A DNA stretch of 64,000 nt, taken from positions 248,001 through 312,000 of the forward strand of contig JAACJM010000042.1 of the NCBI GenBank assembly GCA_013368315.1, written 5' to 3'. Positions 44,350 to 56,204 of this stretch are shown one piece after another. Position 1 is the first letter of the stretch. Every line of letters starts with the position of its first letter. The notes beneath the pieces are model-generated. The model had not been told where the DNA came from, did no database searches, and saw nothing but the letters and a program-made list of their open reading frames with translations. This stretch comes from Tetrapyrgos nigripes. Taxonomy: Eukaryota > Basidiomycota > Agaricomycetes > Agaricales > Campanellaceae. The translations under genes and the position numbers were made by a program.

Positions 44350-44425
44350 GAGGCCTTTAGGCTGAGTTAACTTAGGTCGACCTCGAAAAATTTTCCACGG
44401 GTTCAGTCTCCCACCCCTAGGCCGG
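44350..44425 (+). repeat. SINE-like repeat, partial copy
   Basis: GAGGCCTTTAGGCTGAGTTAACTTAGGTCGACCTCG, then a B-box-like GGTTCAGTCTCCCACCCC. Homologous to the middle of the 45.5- and 62.4-kb copies; the rest is absent. Confidence 0.6.
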
Positions 44426-44961
44426 TCTCTACCCTTCCCGACCACCGAAAAGTCTAGACTTGGTCTGGACCGGGTCCAAGGACCGTTGACGTTGACGACC
44501 ACGACGTCATGCTGCAGCTGATGCCATTAACGCTCTCTCTCAGAAACGAAGTGGGCGTAGTTCTCCTCGTCTTCCCTTTTTCATCAATTTTCATTGTAAT
44601 TGGAGTTTTGGATGGGTTTCATGGTTTGGTCGGGCTCTGGTTATCTGGTTAGAGATATGGCCTGTGATAGAGTTAGGAAAAGGACGATTAGCATGCATGA
44701 TAAATTAGAATGAGATAGAAAAAATAGTAATCGGGTTTGCCAGCTTTGCTGGACATGGATCGTCCCTCCTCCCTATTCATTTATTCCTTCATATGCCAAT
44801 CATCCTTTCTATTTCCATTTAGTGACGCGTCTATGGATTTGGGAGAGATCGGAAGGTATGCGAAGATCACTACGGTATACCGGAAGCTGAGTTTGGAGGG
44901 ACGGATTCAGTATGTTGCCTATTCCTTAGTAGCGATGACCTTTTTTTGGTCATATTATCTT

Positions 44962-45245
44962 GGGCCTCGTAATTTGCCATGCGAAGCAGTGGCATCTTTC
45001 CCCAGTTTTTAATTTATGTCGCAGAGCGACCTGCCAGATCTTTTCCACAGGTTCAAACTCCCACCCTTGATTGTTGGCGCTCATTAAGCGCTCATCTAGA
45101 ATTATGGTCAAGACCATCATGACATCGTTCATGGCTTCCACAGACCGTAACTAAGGCAGCACGGTGCACCTTGTCTTGCTTCCTCCCCTGTTCCTCACCT
45201 GGGTCCCTCTACCAATACACTCTCAATTATTGCATCTTTCAAGCT
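44962..45245 (+). repeat. SINE-like repeat, long copy
   Basis: Head hairpin GGCCTCGTAATTTGCCATGCGAAGCAGTGGCA, TTTCCCCAG, a degenerate TTAATTTATGTCG, B-box-like GGTTCAAACTCC (45050-45061), CCACCC, then TTGGCGCTCATTAAGCGCTC (GCGCT/AGCGC stem). The body aligns with the minus copy at 3.4 kb and the next copy. Confidence 0.7.
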
Positions 45246-45478
45246 ACACGAGACTATGAAACCAAACTAGACGCGATTTGCAAAAATAAACACAGCACTC
45301 GGTTGTCAATGTCAAGTGTGTATGAGTGTTATTAGTACCAACCAGTCTCATCTTTAGTTAGTTGTTCTCGGTCAAAGTGCTCATACTGAAAATTTCCACT
45401 GTTCTGACAGTATTTACCAAGTATTTACTATGCTGCCTAGTCGGAAACTGTATACTATTATGTGCTGCTGAAATCCTG

Positions 45479-45720
45479 AGGGCCTCGCAGCTTGCCACGC
45501 GAAGCAATGGCACTTTACCCCAGTAACTTAGGTCGACCTCGAAAACTTTTCCACAGGTTCAAACTCCCACCCCTGTTCATTGGCGCTCGGCAAGCGCTCA
45601 TCGATCATAGAGATGAGACCATCATGGCGTCGTTCACGGCTTCCTCAGACAAACGCATAACCAAGGCAGCATAGGCAGCGTCAGGGTGCGCCTTGTCTTC
45701 CTCCTTGCTTCCTCCCCTGA
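45479..45720 (+). repeat. SINE-like repeat, second long copy
   Basis: Same order: hairpin head 45481-45512, TACCCCAG, TAACTTAGGTCGACCTCG (an A-box-like TAACTTAGG), B-box-like GGTTCAAACTCC (45556-45567), GGCGCTCGGCAAGCGCTC, and the CATCATGGCGTCGTTCA body. Confidence 0.7.
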
Positions 45721-45726
45721 TCTGAG

Positions 45727-45790
45727 GGCCTCGTGGCTTGCCACGTGAAGCAATGGCACTTTATCCCAGTGATTGTAATATGGTGGTAAG
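45727..45790 (+). repeat. SINE-like repeat head only
   Basis: GGCCTCGTGGCTTGCCACGTGAAGCAATGGCA with TTTATCCCAG. The rest is missing or replaced by the next element. Confidence 0.6.
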
Positions 45791-45878
45791 CAAGTGGCAA
45801 GAGTGACACTGACAACATGAGGCACTCATTAGCTCCGACTCAACCTACATCCTTCATGTTCCCCACCCCACTCCTGAT

Positions 45879-46164
45879 TACGAATGAAATGAGGATGAGT
45901 TCTTTACACTCGGTTTCTGCGTGTGGCTATGTCATGATCAAAAGCCTCCCAAAATTTCCCGTCCTTTTCCGTCACTTGTCCCTATTATCAAGCCCCTTTT
46001 CACCCGTTACTGTACCTTTCACTCACTGACCCTTTTCTCTTCTTTCATCCTCTTCACGGGTCAAAAAAGCTACATTTTATTTGTGATATTTTTATTTCTT
46101 GTATCCTTAACATTTCCTTCCGGCCGCGTACTCGCCACGGCTGGGAGCTGGCCCACACCTGCAT
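45879..46164 (+). mobile_element. Hairpin-ended element, 286-bp copy
   Basis: 5' TACGAATGAAATGAGGATGAGTTCTTTACAC and GTGTGGCTATGTCA match the 5' ends of the 52968 and 53585 insertions. The 3' end has GGCCGCGTACTCGCCACG..GAGCTGGCCCACACCTGCAT, equivalent to their hairpin terminus. Confidence 0.65.
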
Positions 46165-46591
46165 CCGTAGCCCGGATTCGTAGAGCCCTTTTTTAAATAT
46201 TCTTTGCCATTTTCAGCTGTGTTTGGTGCGAAGCTAGGCCATTTTATCTCGCTCTCCCTGAGTGCCTTTTATGTCTCTATGTACGTTTATGCTGTAGCCT
46301 GTAGTAGGAGAGAGAATGTGAAAGGCCTTTTCGTTTGAATCAAAGGTTTGTGAAAGAATCTTGAACTTGTGACCTTGACCTGCCTGAATCGCCATCTTGT
46401 AACTTGGCGCAGAAGCATCTTTGATATTGCCAAAATAGGGAGTCAGCAAGCTGATAAATCAATTCATTCTCGCCATCAAAACCATCAAACTCTAACTTCG
46501 CGCAGAAGCTTTCAACTAGATCACGTTACATGGGCACTTTTCAGTTCTTCTCACGGCGAACGGAACATCCATGATTGTAGCAGCATCAGAC

Positions 46592-49500
46592 ATGACTGAA
46601 AACACTGAGCAAGTTACCAACAATACTGAACAGAGAGGTACTACCGTCAATAAAGCTCACAACTATGACTGATAGGAGGATCTATAGGATTTATTGGTGA
46701 TCCTCCAAGTGCATTTGGCTTGGCTACTCAACCAGGACCAGGGATAAACATACTACAAGGAGCATCTGGATTCACAGTCCAGCACTCTACTATCAATGCT
46801 GTGGGCAGAGACCAAGTGACTAATGTCCAGAATATCAATAACTATTATCAAGGTAAGTAGCTGAATGATTTCATTTGGGTAGGAATAATAAGTTATTTTT
46901 AGGCACTACTGACAGTGATATTGGACTGCTCAGAGAAAGGCTCAACCCTATCTTGAAACCAGCTCGAAAGACAGACTACTGTCTTGTGAATACCAGAGTC
47001 CAGATACTCAAGGATCTATGTGCATGGGCTGTCAATCCTGACATCAAACTCATCTGGATTTCAGGCACTGCTGGCACTGGCAAAAGTGCTATAGCTGTTA
47101 CCTTGGCAGAGAAGTACAGAGAAATGCAGCCTCAGGTGACTTTAGCAGTCACATATCACTGTGTCAGAGGCCAAGAAACAAGCAACATAGCCAGGATTGT
47201 ACCCACAATATGCTACTTCCTGGCATTGACTTCTCCTGCATATAAGGCTGCTTTGGTACAGAAGTTCTGGAAAGACCCTTCTTTGAATGCAGACTTATCA
47301 CCTCCTATGCAAATCAGAGCATTTCTTAGCTTTTTTCAATCTGACTTGAATCAAGGACAAGCTCAGATAAAGCCAGTAATTATTGTTGATGGGCTGGATG
47401 AGATGGGAAATTCTGATGAACGTTATGCATTGCTAAAGGAATTTGAGTCTCTATTTAAAGAAGTACCATGGTTTAAGCTTGTTATCACTAGTAGACCCCA
47501 GATTAAATCAGAGATATCAGATATTTGGAGGGCAAGCAATCAATTTCAAAGTGTTGATCTCAATAATCAATATAATGCTGATGCTGATATCCAAGCATTC
47601 TTTATCTACCACCTTGATAGAATAAATGCAAAATGGGGTGCAGCTGATCACATTGAAGAGCTGGTAGCAAAAGCTGATGGGCTATTTATATGGGCAACTA
47701 CAGCTCTGAAATATCTTGAGGAAGGGGTTGACAAAAACTATAATCTTAAAACTCTTCTGAGGTCTCATAACAACAACTCTAAGCATGGGCAATATGCTTC
47801 TTTGTATGCATTGTATACGGCAGTTCTGGAGGAGCATTTTACTACTGATGAAAATGCTCTGGGCTATCTCAAAGCAATTATGTCTGTTCTCATAAATGTC
47901 ATGGAACCTATCAGTATCCAAACCTTAAGTTCTTTTATGTCCAATGGCAGTCAAGCAGCTATTCATCCAGAGGTGACACAGCAGGTGGTAGATTGGCTTA
48001 AAGCAGTGGTCTATGAGAGAGATGGAAGGCTATATTATCATTTATCATTCCAGGAATTTCTTTATTCAGGAGACACCAAATATCAAGTCCAGCACCAAAA
48101 TAAGCATGTGGATCTTGCTCAAGGATGTCTAGTGATTTTAACTCAAGAGCTTAAATTCAATATTTGTCAACTTGAGTCATCATTCCTTGAGAACTCTCAA
48201 GTGAGAAACCCTAGAATACATGAGAGAGTTAATATGTATATTTCTCCAGCACTTCAGTATAGCTGCTTGTATTGGACACGACATCTGAAACAAGTGGAAT
48301 GGTCTGATGGGCAGTTACTGAGGGTGCTACAAAAGCTTGTCAGAGGAAAACATATAATATATTGAATTGAATGTATGACATTATTGAAAGCTGTTCCAGA
48401 GATTAGTCAGTCTATGGAAGATATTATAGCTTATGACAAAAAGGCAACAAGTGATAAAGATTCATTTTGGCTTCGATGGTCCACAAAAAAGTCTTCTCAG
48501 GTGATTATTCTTCTTTTATTCAATTATTGATCTCATCTACTATATCTCATGATTCTTTTTAGTTGATGGAACAAGTTCAAGAAGTTCAGCAATTAGTTGC
48601 CAGTTTTTCTCAACCTATTATGAGATCTACACCTCATTTATATGTGTCAGCATTAGCATTGTTACCAAATAGATCACTGCTTGTAAAGACTATACAGCCA
48701 TTTTGCAGGAAAATGGTCAAAATCAAGCGCGGCGGAAAGCAATATTGGGACAACATTTTGAGTAAAATACAAACTTCTGATGATATATCAGCTATAAGTT
48801 TGTCTCCAGATGGAGTGTTCATTGCAGCTGCTTATTGGCGAAACATATCCATATACAGCACTTACAATGGGCAGATAGTCCAGGAATTATGCAAAGAGGA
48901 CCTTTCACCAACAGAGTATGTAACTGTAATGGAGTTCTCTCCAGATGGACATCATCTTGTGGCAGGCAGGGAGGATGGCTTGGGTGAGATTTGGAATGTC
49001 CTCACTGGAATGCAGACTGAGATGCAATCACTTACAAGTGTTTCTTGCATAAAGTATTCCCCAGATGGAACAATGATTGCTACTGGATCTCAAACTGCTG
49101 TCATATTGTGGAATGCTGACACAGGATCACAGGCACATCTCCCATTTACAGGACATACAGACTCTGTGACACATCTTGCTTTCTCTTCTGATGGAAAATA
49201 TATAGCCTCTAGCTCATTAGACCAAACAATAAGAATTTGGGATATCCTTACAGGAATTGCCATTGGACTGCCACTGAGAGGCAACTATTCGAGTATAGCA
49301 TACTCACCAGATGGCACATATCTGATTTCTGCCAATAACTTTAACATAGAAATGTGGAATCTCAACAGCAAAAAAAAAGAAATAATGATCACCAATGACA
49401 CAGTGTTCTCCGTAGCCTATACTCCAGATGGAAAGTTTATATTATCTGCTTCAGAAACTAACATCTTTAAATGGGATGCTCAAACTAGACAAAAGATTGC

Positions 49501-50903
49501 AAAAGTTGACATTCCTATAGTTACAGACCAATGGTACTCATGGTATAATAAAATAGCATTCTCTTCCAATCAAAGATATGTTGCTATTGCAAATGGAACT
49601 AGTATCACAAAATTGGAGGTATCAATGGATAATTCTGCTAGTGTGCATCCTGCAAAACATGTTCAAGCTTCAAAACTCATTGGGATCGTTTCAGTTACTT
49701 ATTCAGCTGATGGAAAATATATTGCTACTGCATCATCTGATGATAGAGTGAGAACATGGGATGTTTCTACTGGACAGCAAATTGGAAAGTCATTAAAGGG
49801 ACATGAAAAAATCAACTTAGTAGTATACTCATCAGATGGAAGCCATTTGATATCAGCCTTCAATGATGCTACAATTGGGATATGGAATGTTTCAACAGGC
49901 AACCAGGTGAAATCTACATCAATAAGAGGGCGTGTCAAATCAATACTCTGCTGATTCACCAAGATATCCTATTGCTCTTTCTCCAGATCAGAGATATATA
50001 GCAGCTGGAGAGAATCAAAAGGTAGTGATTTATGACACCAACAATCAGAAGCAAATTAAAGTAATGATTGGTCATAGTGAACAAGTTTCCTTTGTGGCAT
50101 ATTCTCCTGATGGAAAATATCTAGTCTCTGCATCTGAAGACACAACATTAAGAATGTGGGATGCAACAACTGGACAACCAGTTGCCAAACCACTGGAAAA
50201 TCACCAGAAAAGGTCTAGGATTGTTAGATTGGCAGCATACTCACTCAATGGCGAATACATTGCCTCAGTTTCCCGGGATACCATTGAAACCTCAACTTCC
50301 CAGGATATCATTAGAATATGGGATAGTCAAACTGGACAAGTCTCAGAGCTTGGATTGCTTGGCAATAAAAGTCATGTATTCTCATTAGCATATTCTCCTG
50401 ATGGGAGATATTTAGCTCTTGGAATTGCTAACAGCATGGTGAACATATGGGATGTACTGACCAAAAAACTTGAAATAGTCTTAGAGGGACACACTGATGC
50501 TGTTACATCAGTGGTCTACTCTCCTAGTGGAGGATACCTAGCATCAGGCTCTGAAGATGGATCAGTAAGAATATGGTGTATGAAAGAACAGACAGAGCCA
50601 TGCAATTACTGTATATTTTTCACTTCTGGTGAACATGCAATTCATGATTTGCCACTTACTGATGTAACTTCCAAACCATCTAAGATGAAATGTGCTTATC
50701 TTGATCAAGATTCTGGCTGACTCTGTGCTTCTGATGATCACAGACTGATTTTATGGATTCACCCCAGCTTACAGCGAGCCTTTCAAGATAAAAGACAAGT
50801 CCTTACAATTCCACCAGATGCTGAAAATCACTCAATTGAACTTGATTGGGGCAATTTTGCTTATGGTACTTCTTGGACTGATGCTTGGTCTGATCATGAC
50901 TAA
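46592..50903 (+). pseudogene. NACHT-WD40 (NLR-like) gene with two UGA stops and a frameshift
   Basis: Exons 46592-46637, 46676-46852, 46903-48500 and 48563-50903 would encode about 1386 residues. A short N-terminus (INILQGASGFTVQHSTINAVGRDQV) is of the kind seen before fungal NACHT domains. The NACHT domain has P-loop GTAGTGKS (about residue 130) and Walker B VIIVDGLDEM (about 235), TSRP (sensor-like) and a helical region. Fourteen WD40-like repeats follow (SPDGKY..S.S.D.TIRIWD pattern), enough for two seven-bladed propellers. Fungal NWD proteins act in nonself recognition and programmed cell death. Lesions: TGA 48363-48365 where relatives have Trp (..IIY-W-IECMTLL..), a 1-nt frameshift near 49935, and TGA 50718-50720 again at a likely Trp (DSG-W-LCASDD). 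Sequence is AT-richer than its neighbours. The first ORF alone (NACHT without WD40) could still be translated. Confidence 0.88.
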
Positions 50904-51834
50904 TAATATTATACATCTATTCTGACATTTTCAACAACTTTGTGGCAACAGTCTTGATACTTATGCCCCCCAATTTTAATTTGTTATCCTTCTTTTCTTC
51001 TGAATCCTCTTCAGTTGATTGTGCAAATATTTTGCCTACATACTTACCTGTGATACACTGAACCAGTAAAAAGATGGCACATTGAACATACAATTATTGC
51101 TCTCTTTATGTTTTATATACTGTATACATCAATGAAAATTTCTCCTTTGTAACAGTGTAGATAGTATCAAAAATAAAATTATTTATTTGAATATTTGAGG
51201 CTCCATGACTTTTAGAAAAAAAACTGTGTACCTGAAAGCCTGTAATGTAAGTATAGTACATTAAAGTAGCAGGATACATCATTGGTAAGCAGAGAACTTG
51301 AAATTAGAAATGCATAGCAAAAATACTTATACATACTTGGGGGAAAGAGGCCAGCCTGAGCTGGCAGGTCCAATTACTATTTTGGGAGGAATAGCTCTAT
51401 TGTGACATTGTGAACTATGATATTGAAGTGCAGAATTGTGAGTTGGTAAATCTGCTTCCATCTTAACCAATGGCATCATCTAACACTAGCTCAGGATGAC
51501 TGGGGACAGTCACTATTTAGTGAGGGGGAGATGATACAGCAGGTAACCACCTAGCCATGCACCTCATTATTTTGCACACTTCTAATTGAAGTAGTGTGAT
51601 TCACTATATATGCAATCAAACCTATGAACCTTCTAGTCTATCCACTAGAATGACTCATGGATGGGTGTCTTTTAAGACAAAAGCTTTCATTTAGTCCAAT
51701 TTCAAGAGTTCTATACTAAACACAGTTGGTGACATGCTGGTCAAAGCACACTTGGATTTTACTATCCTTCAGTTGGCGCAGTCACTATCTCAAACAAGTT
51801 CAATTTACTAAATTTATAACTTTGTTTTGCTACT
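50904..51834. other. AT-rich 3' flank, no gene seen
   Basis: No convincing frame, repeat end or RNA gene. Confidence 0.45.
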
Positions 51835-52221
51835 TTGATGAAAGATATCTCATCTAAACAGTGGCTGCTGAGGTGTTCAACCTGCAATATCAGCTTTCAG
51901 ACAGCAGCTATTACAAAGGGTACTGGAGGTTACAAAAACCTGGACGGCCATATTGGAAAGTCTGCGTGCAAAGCCAACCAGCAAAAAGCATCGCTCTGGC
52001 CAGTCCCAACGATGAAACCCAACCAGTCTATAACAGACTGGCTCACTAGAAAGCGGGTACTCAACCCATCAACAGTCTCTGCACCTCCTCCCATCGTTCC
52101 TTCCATTCCCACTGTACATTCTGCCCCAAGTAATTCTCCAAGCCAAGACCAGATGTTCCAGCAGACATCAAAGCACATTTCCATCTGTACTGACGCCAAA
52201 AATCTTCTGGAGCACTTGTGA
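51835..52221 (+). CDS. Zinc-finger-like fragment
   Basis: An open frame of up to 128 codons. C-S-T-C-N near the start and GHIGKSACKA later give a CxxC..HxxxxxC arrangement (LRCSTC / NLDGHIGKSAC), like the BED/C2HC-type finger at the N-terminus of multicopy mushroom genes. It is followed by a Ser/Pro-rich linker. It stops after 52218 without the downstream domain, so it is probably an N-terminal remnant of a mobile or repeated gene. Confidence 0.45.
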   Translation: MMKDISSKQWLLRCSTCNISFQTAAITKGTGGYKNLDGHIGKSACKANQQKASLWPVPTMKPNQSITDWLTRKRVLNPSTVSAPPPIVPSIPTVHSAPSNSPSQDQMFQQTSKHISICTDAKNLLEHL

Positions 52222-52320
52222 AAGCACACATCATGTATCCCGGATACAGTGCCTCATGCCAGTGAATCTCATCTTTCTGGTTACAGTTTATCTAATCTTA
52301 TCTGGCTGATATACCATATA

Positions 52321-52733
52321 CAGTGGCGGCCATTGAAAATTCCTTGTTCGCTTTTGGGCAAAGGTTCTCACGGCTGCCCAGATACCCTCTCCTCCTCGTC
52401 GACATAGTGTACACTGTAGATTGCTTTTGGTAGTGCACAGCTGCCTGTATTTTGATATAAAAGCAATCTAGCAGTATGTCTGTGTATGTAGCAGCAGTAT
52501 AACATGTCCGCTGCTTGCCATACATGTCATTTTGGTTCATTCCAGCCTACCAGTACAAACCAAGCCAGCATTGGTCCAATATCACATATTGAGTACCTAG
52601 ATACACCATATATACTCTCTAGCTATTCTTGGTACCTCAAATACAACTATTCAACCCATTTTGGTGGTGTCAACCAGCAGCCATGAGAACTTTTGCCCAA
52701 AAGCGAACAGGGAATTTTCAACGGCCGCCACTG
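52321..52733. mobile_element. 413-bp MITE, CAGTGGCGGCC ends, TA flanks
   Basis: CAGTGGCGGCCATTGAAAAT at the left and the complement at the right extend inverted for about 55 bp (..TTCGCTTTTGGGCAAA.GTTCTCA.GGCTG). TA lies on both sides, as for Tc1/mariner-like elements. The interior repeats part of the arm sequence. Short ORFs in it are artefacts. Confidence 0.85.
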
Positions 52734-52887
52734 TATGGAAGGGGGGAGGGAGGGGGGGTCTGGGTAGGCCACAAAAATTTTTTATGAGTGGATGTAAAAA
52801 AATTTTGGCCGCCACCCCCTTGGTTTGGGTTGCGCTGCTGCGCACGCTTACTAAGCCACACGTGGCTTCTGGTGGCTCTGCGCGAGC
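52734..52887. repeat. G-rich tract and shared fragment
   Basis: GGGGGGAGGGAGGGGGGGTCTGGGTAGGCCAC followed by AAAAATTTTTTATGAG. The complement of the last part recurs near 62930 (AATTTTTTTCGTGGCCTACC), so it is a dispersed fragment. Confidence 0.5.
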
Positions 52888-52967
52888 TCTCTATTATCGT
52901 AGAACAAAATGGCCTCTGTCAACAACCATGTCACACGCTGTGAGGGATGCTACTAAACCTTCCATGT

Positions 52968-53547
52968 TACGAGGCCGAATGAAATGAGGATGAGTTGTTT
53001 ACACTGCGTTTCTGCAGGTGGCTATGTCAATTACGTCCCGATTTCTCCCGTCCGTTTCTTTCCACATTTTGCCACCGCTTTTTTTTCATCCGTCAATTTT
53101 CCATTTCATCTCCGACAACTTACAGGGGTCTAATGTGTCTACCTCGTTTTTCCCTCTCTCATACCATGAAGCTCTCCTGCACCTTTGCAGAGATTTTGTT
53201 TGGGATGCTTACTGCTTAGGCTATTTTGTGTCTATGGGTATACAGCACTTGTCTACAACGAATTGGTGTTTCAGTTTCTCAACCTCTCTTATGTGACTCC
53301 ATGCAAACTAGGACATGAACACAATGCATACAAAGAAGTGAACAAATCAATATGTACTTGTGTAACTTAGTATGGGGCTTTCTGGTACAAAGAAGTGTAA
53401 TAATGCATACATTATAGACTTGAAGTGCTAGTGCTATGGTATACACCACACGAAGTGTGTCAAGATGTGTATATAGTCTGGGTACTCAAGACTAGTGCTA
53501 TGGCCTCGTACTTGCCACGTGCTAGCGCTGGCCCACAACTACTTCAT
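52968..53547 (+). mobile_element. Hairpin-ended insertion 1 (580 bp)
   Basis: Starts TACGAGGCCGAATGAAATGAGG and ends with the hairpin GCCACGTGCTAGCGCTGGC then CCACAACTACTTCAT. Removal restores the paralog sequence CCATGT/CAGGTCCCAAC with no gap or extra base, so there is no target duplication beyond at most 1 bp. It carries a degenerate MKLS..CKLG ORF (ATG 53166) also found at 17653. Confidence 0.8.
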
Positions 53548-53584
53548 CAGGTCCCAACATAATCCATCCCTACGATCTAAAGAT

Positions 53585-54341
53585 TACGAGGCCAAATGAA
53601 ACGAGGGTGAGTTCTTTACACCCTCTTTCTGCGTGTGGCTATATACAAATGCTCCCGAGGTCACCCGTCCGTTCCTTCCTGTGCAGTTGATCAGGCGTTT
53701 CGCCTGTCGGTTTTTCAGCCTTTCCTTTTTGTTTTGTTTCCGAGCACTTGCAATCAACTTGCAGCTCCAATGTATCCCTTTTCCTACATGACGCTAACTC
53801 AACTTACATTTACGCTTATGAACCTAACGATTCATTGAACATTTGCTTGCCACTTTCTTGCTTTCTTTCTTTCTTTTCTCTTATCTCTTTTCATTCTTGT
53901 TCTCATTCTTCAAGTTGTCAATTCAATCTCAACATCTCACATTCTCGTTCACATCTATCTATCTATCCATTACAATTCCAGTACAAATTACAATTACAAA
54001 ACCAAAATGAAAACCAAATTCCCATGTGTACACTTGTATCTTTTGTATGACTACTGCACCTACTGTACTTGCACCCCTTCAATTGCAAGTTACTTCAACA
54101 CTATGTTATGGTCAGGAGAGGAGACACTGGCTTTGAATCAGATCCAGTGAAGAGGGGGGGGATAACTAACATAGTGGGAGGGCTTTCGTGCGATGAAGTT
54201 AACAAAATAATATGTACTTGTACAACTTAGTACTTGTCTGAGGGAGTTTTAGTACAAAGAAGGCAAATAAAATAATGTGTAGATTGGACTGCGACAGTCT
54301 CGTATCTGCCACGCTTCAGCGCTGGCCCACAGCCACTTCAT
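53585..54341 (+). mobile_element. Hairpin-ended insertion 2 (757 bp)
   Basis: Starts TACGAGGCCAAATGAAACGAGG and ends GCCACGCTTCAGCGCTGGC then CCACAGCCACTTCAT. Removal restores AAAGAT/TTATGACCAAG, the same length as AAAGATTGATGATCAAG in the paralogs. Its ends match insertion 1; the interior differs and includes a T/C-rich tract. Confidence 0.8.
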
Positions 54342-54712
54342 TTATGACCAAGTCCTTCAATCGCGCATTTCTGAACCCTTCCCTTGAGAATCCACTCAGG
54401 CTCACCCAAACGATTTGGACCTTTGAGTGGCTTCTTTGGCGAAATGGAATCAATCCCTCCGAGCTTCCACAACCTTATGAGCTCAAGGTAGATCTGTTAC
54501 CTCTTGCAAACAAAGATGCTGCTTTGACTTTGGCATTGGAGACCCAGAATATTCATGTTTCCATCGCTTCATCTTCTTCCATTTCTCGAGCACAGCCCCG
54601 ATCCTGTTCCGAATTTTCGATAGCACGCTCTGTCGCTCAGACAGAGTCTATGGGGCAAATACGACTTCGAGAGGAGGAGGAGGAGGAGGATGATTCTATT
54701 ACCACGACATAG

Positions 54713-55622
54713 GGAGTCTCAGTAACTTTAGCGATGCAGCCGGAGCTGCTGAGGGGCCTAGATCGCTAGGTAAAAATATTGGACAATCCATCAACTTCAA
54801 CGTACTTGGTCGCTTGCGGTCCCTTTCACCGACTTCTTTCATGCCCGGTGCAGCCCGAGAAAGCCTTTAGCTCACTAAATCACCAGCGTCTTCCTTCAAG
54901 CCTGGGCTCGTCCCATGTATCTTCAAGCTCTCAATCTATGACAGAATTGTACGCGTCTACTTCTGGTGTAGATGATGAGTCGTAAATGTTGTACATGTGC
55001 CCTTCATGGTGAAAATTAACAAAGGGGTTGAAAGATCAAAAAGTAAGCAACTCACCGTTCAACTGATGTTCATTTTTGCTCATCTTGTTTTGCCAGCCTT
55101 TCCGGCCACTGAGGTTGAGGCGAAAGAATGGATGTACTTGCACACCACCGCCAGGTTCAGCGGGATGATCATTGAATTGAAAATGTTTGGCTTGCAAGCT
55201 TGATGTTTCAACGTTCCTGGTAGTGCAAAAGATGAGCTTGGTATGTATTTCATACTTCTGCAATGGGATAGTTACCTGGTCCAGACAGTGAATGCAAACT
55301 GATAGTATGCATGAAAATAGAGATGCTGGGTAATAATTGCCAGTGTCTTTGAGTCTGTGACTTGTGCATCATGTGGACATTGTGTATGAGACCAAGCATA
55401 GAACTGTTTGGAATCACCCATCGACCATGGACGCGTATGCCGCCTTTCAGCCTCCCCATCTTTGTTCTTGCATGCCTTGCGTGCTTCTTCAACTTCCGCT
55501 GAACGGCATGGATTTCCTACCCATTGCCCTGTGGACTCGTCCTTCTGGAATCTGCGTGATTGATGATACTTGTTCCCGTCCCTATAGCCATGTCAGGTCA
55601 GCCACTCTTACAAGAACAAATT
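54713..55622. other. No gene resolved
   Basis: Short frames only. A 3-8 residue-level reading shows no domain; no repeat ends found. Confidence 0.35.
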
Positions 55623-56204
55623 TTACTCCAGAGAAACAACACACATCAAGTCATAGTAATGAAGAAAAGCAGCATTGATCTGCTCTGCTGTACTCCCACC
55701 TTTGTTTTGTTCAAAACATTTCCAATGCATAAAGACAACAATCCCAGCTGGCGTACACTCTACTGGAGGCCCAGTGCAGCAAGATGCAAATTCTGGCAGG
55801 AGTTCTGAGTCGAATAATTCTCTGGGGAGGTCCTCTATGTCTTCTCCAATAGCCTGGCGACGCTCCTTTTCCTTCTCCTTCCACTGTGCCTCTAGATTAG
55901 CCTGCTCCTCTGCATATTGCTTCACATACTCTCAGGCCCTCTCAACCTGCCCATCATAAGCTTTGTTAGTTTGATCAGCCTTTCCATGTTTCTTGATATC
56001 ATCTTGAATCTCCTTGCTGTGTTCTTTATGGCTTTTCTGCTCTTTTTTGGGATCTGCGGTGTTCTCAGTCTTCTTGCACTTCACAGTCTTTGGAGCTTTA
56101 GCTGCTTTTGAGTCATTGTTCTTCTTGGCTTTGGGCATTTGCAGGGCATCAAGGAGGAAGGGATAGAGGACACAGCAGTGAAGACAAAGGAGATGGTGAA
56201 ACAA
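55623..56204 (-). pseudogene. Fragment of a multicopy mobile-type gene, with in-frame UGA
   Basis: The minus strand reads a Lys-rich N-terminus (MPKAKKNNDSKAAKAPKTVK, DPKKEQKSHKEHSKEIQDD), then NKAYDGQVERA, TGA (55934-55932), then in the same frame EYVKQYAEEQANLEAQWK and PPVECTPAGIVVFMHWKCFE, STAEQINAAFLHYYDLM. I recall this last block (CTP..I..F...KCF......STA..I.AAF..YYD) from repeated mushroom genes thought to be recombinase-type mobile elements; this is memory, not a search. It is truncated after YYD. Confidence 0.5.

Larger units (their letters stand above)
52890..54712 (+). pseudogene. PPSY-family relic (paralog E) split by two insertions
   Basis: Host pieces: 52890-52967 (YYRRTKWPLSTTMSHAVRDA), 53548-53584 (GPNIIHPYDLK) and 54342-54712 (QVLQSRISEPF-like, then WLLWRNGINPSELPQPYELK, REEE..). 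In order they match the juxtamembrane, NIIHPYDLK and cytosolic blocks of paralogs A, B and D. A deletion removed the GRRGIFER segment and the frame ends in a Glu run before the coiled coil and PPSY. The 5' half (stalk and helix) is missing. It is therefore a dead copy, useful because intact paralogs fix the insertion points exactly. Confidence 0.8.
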
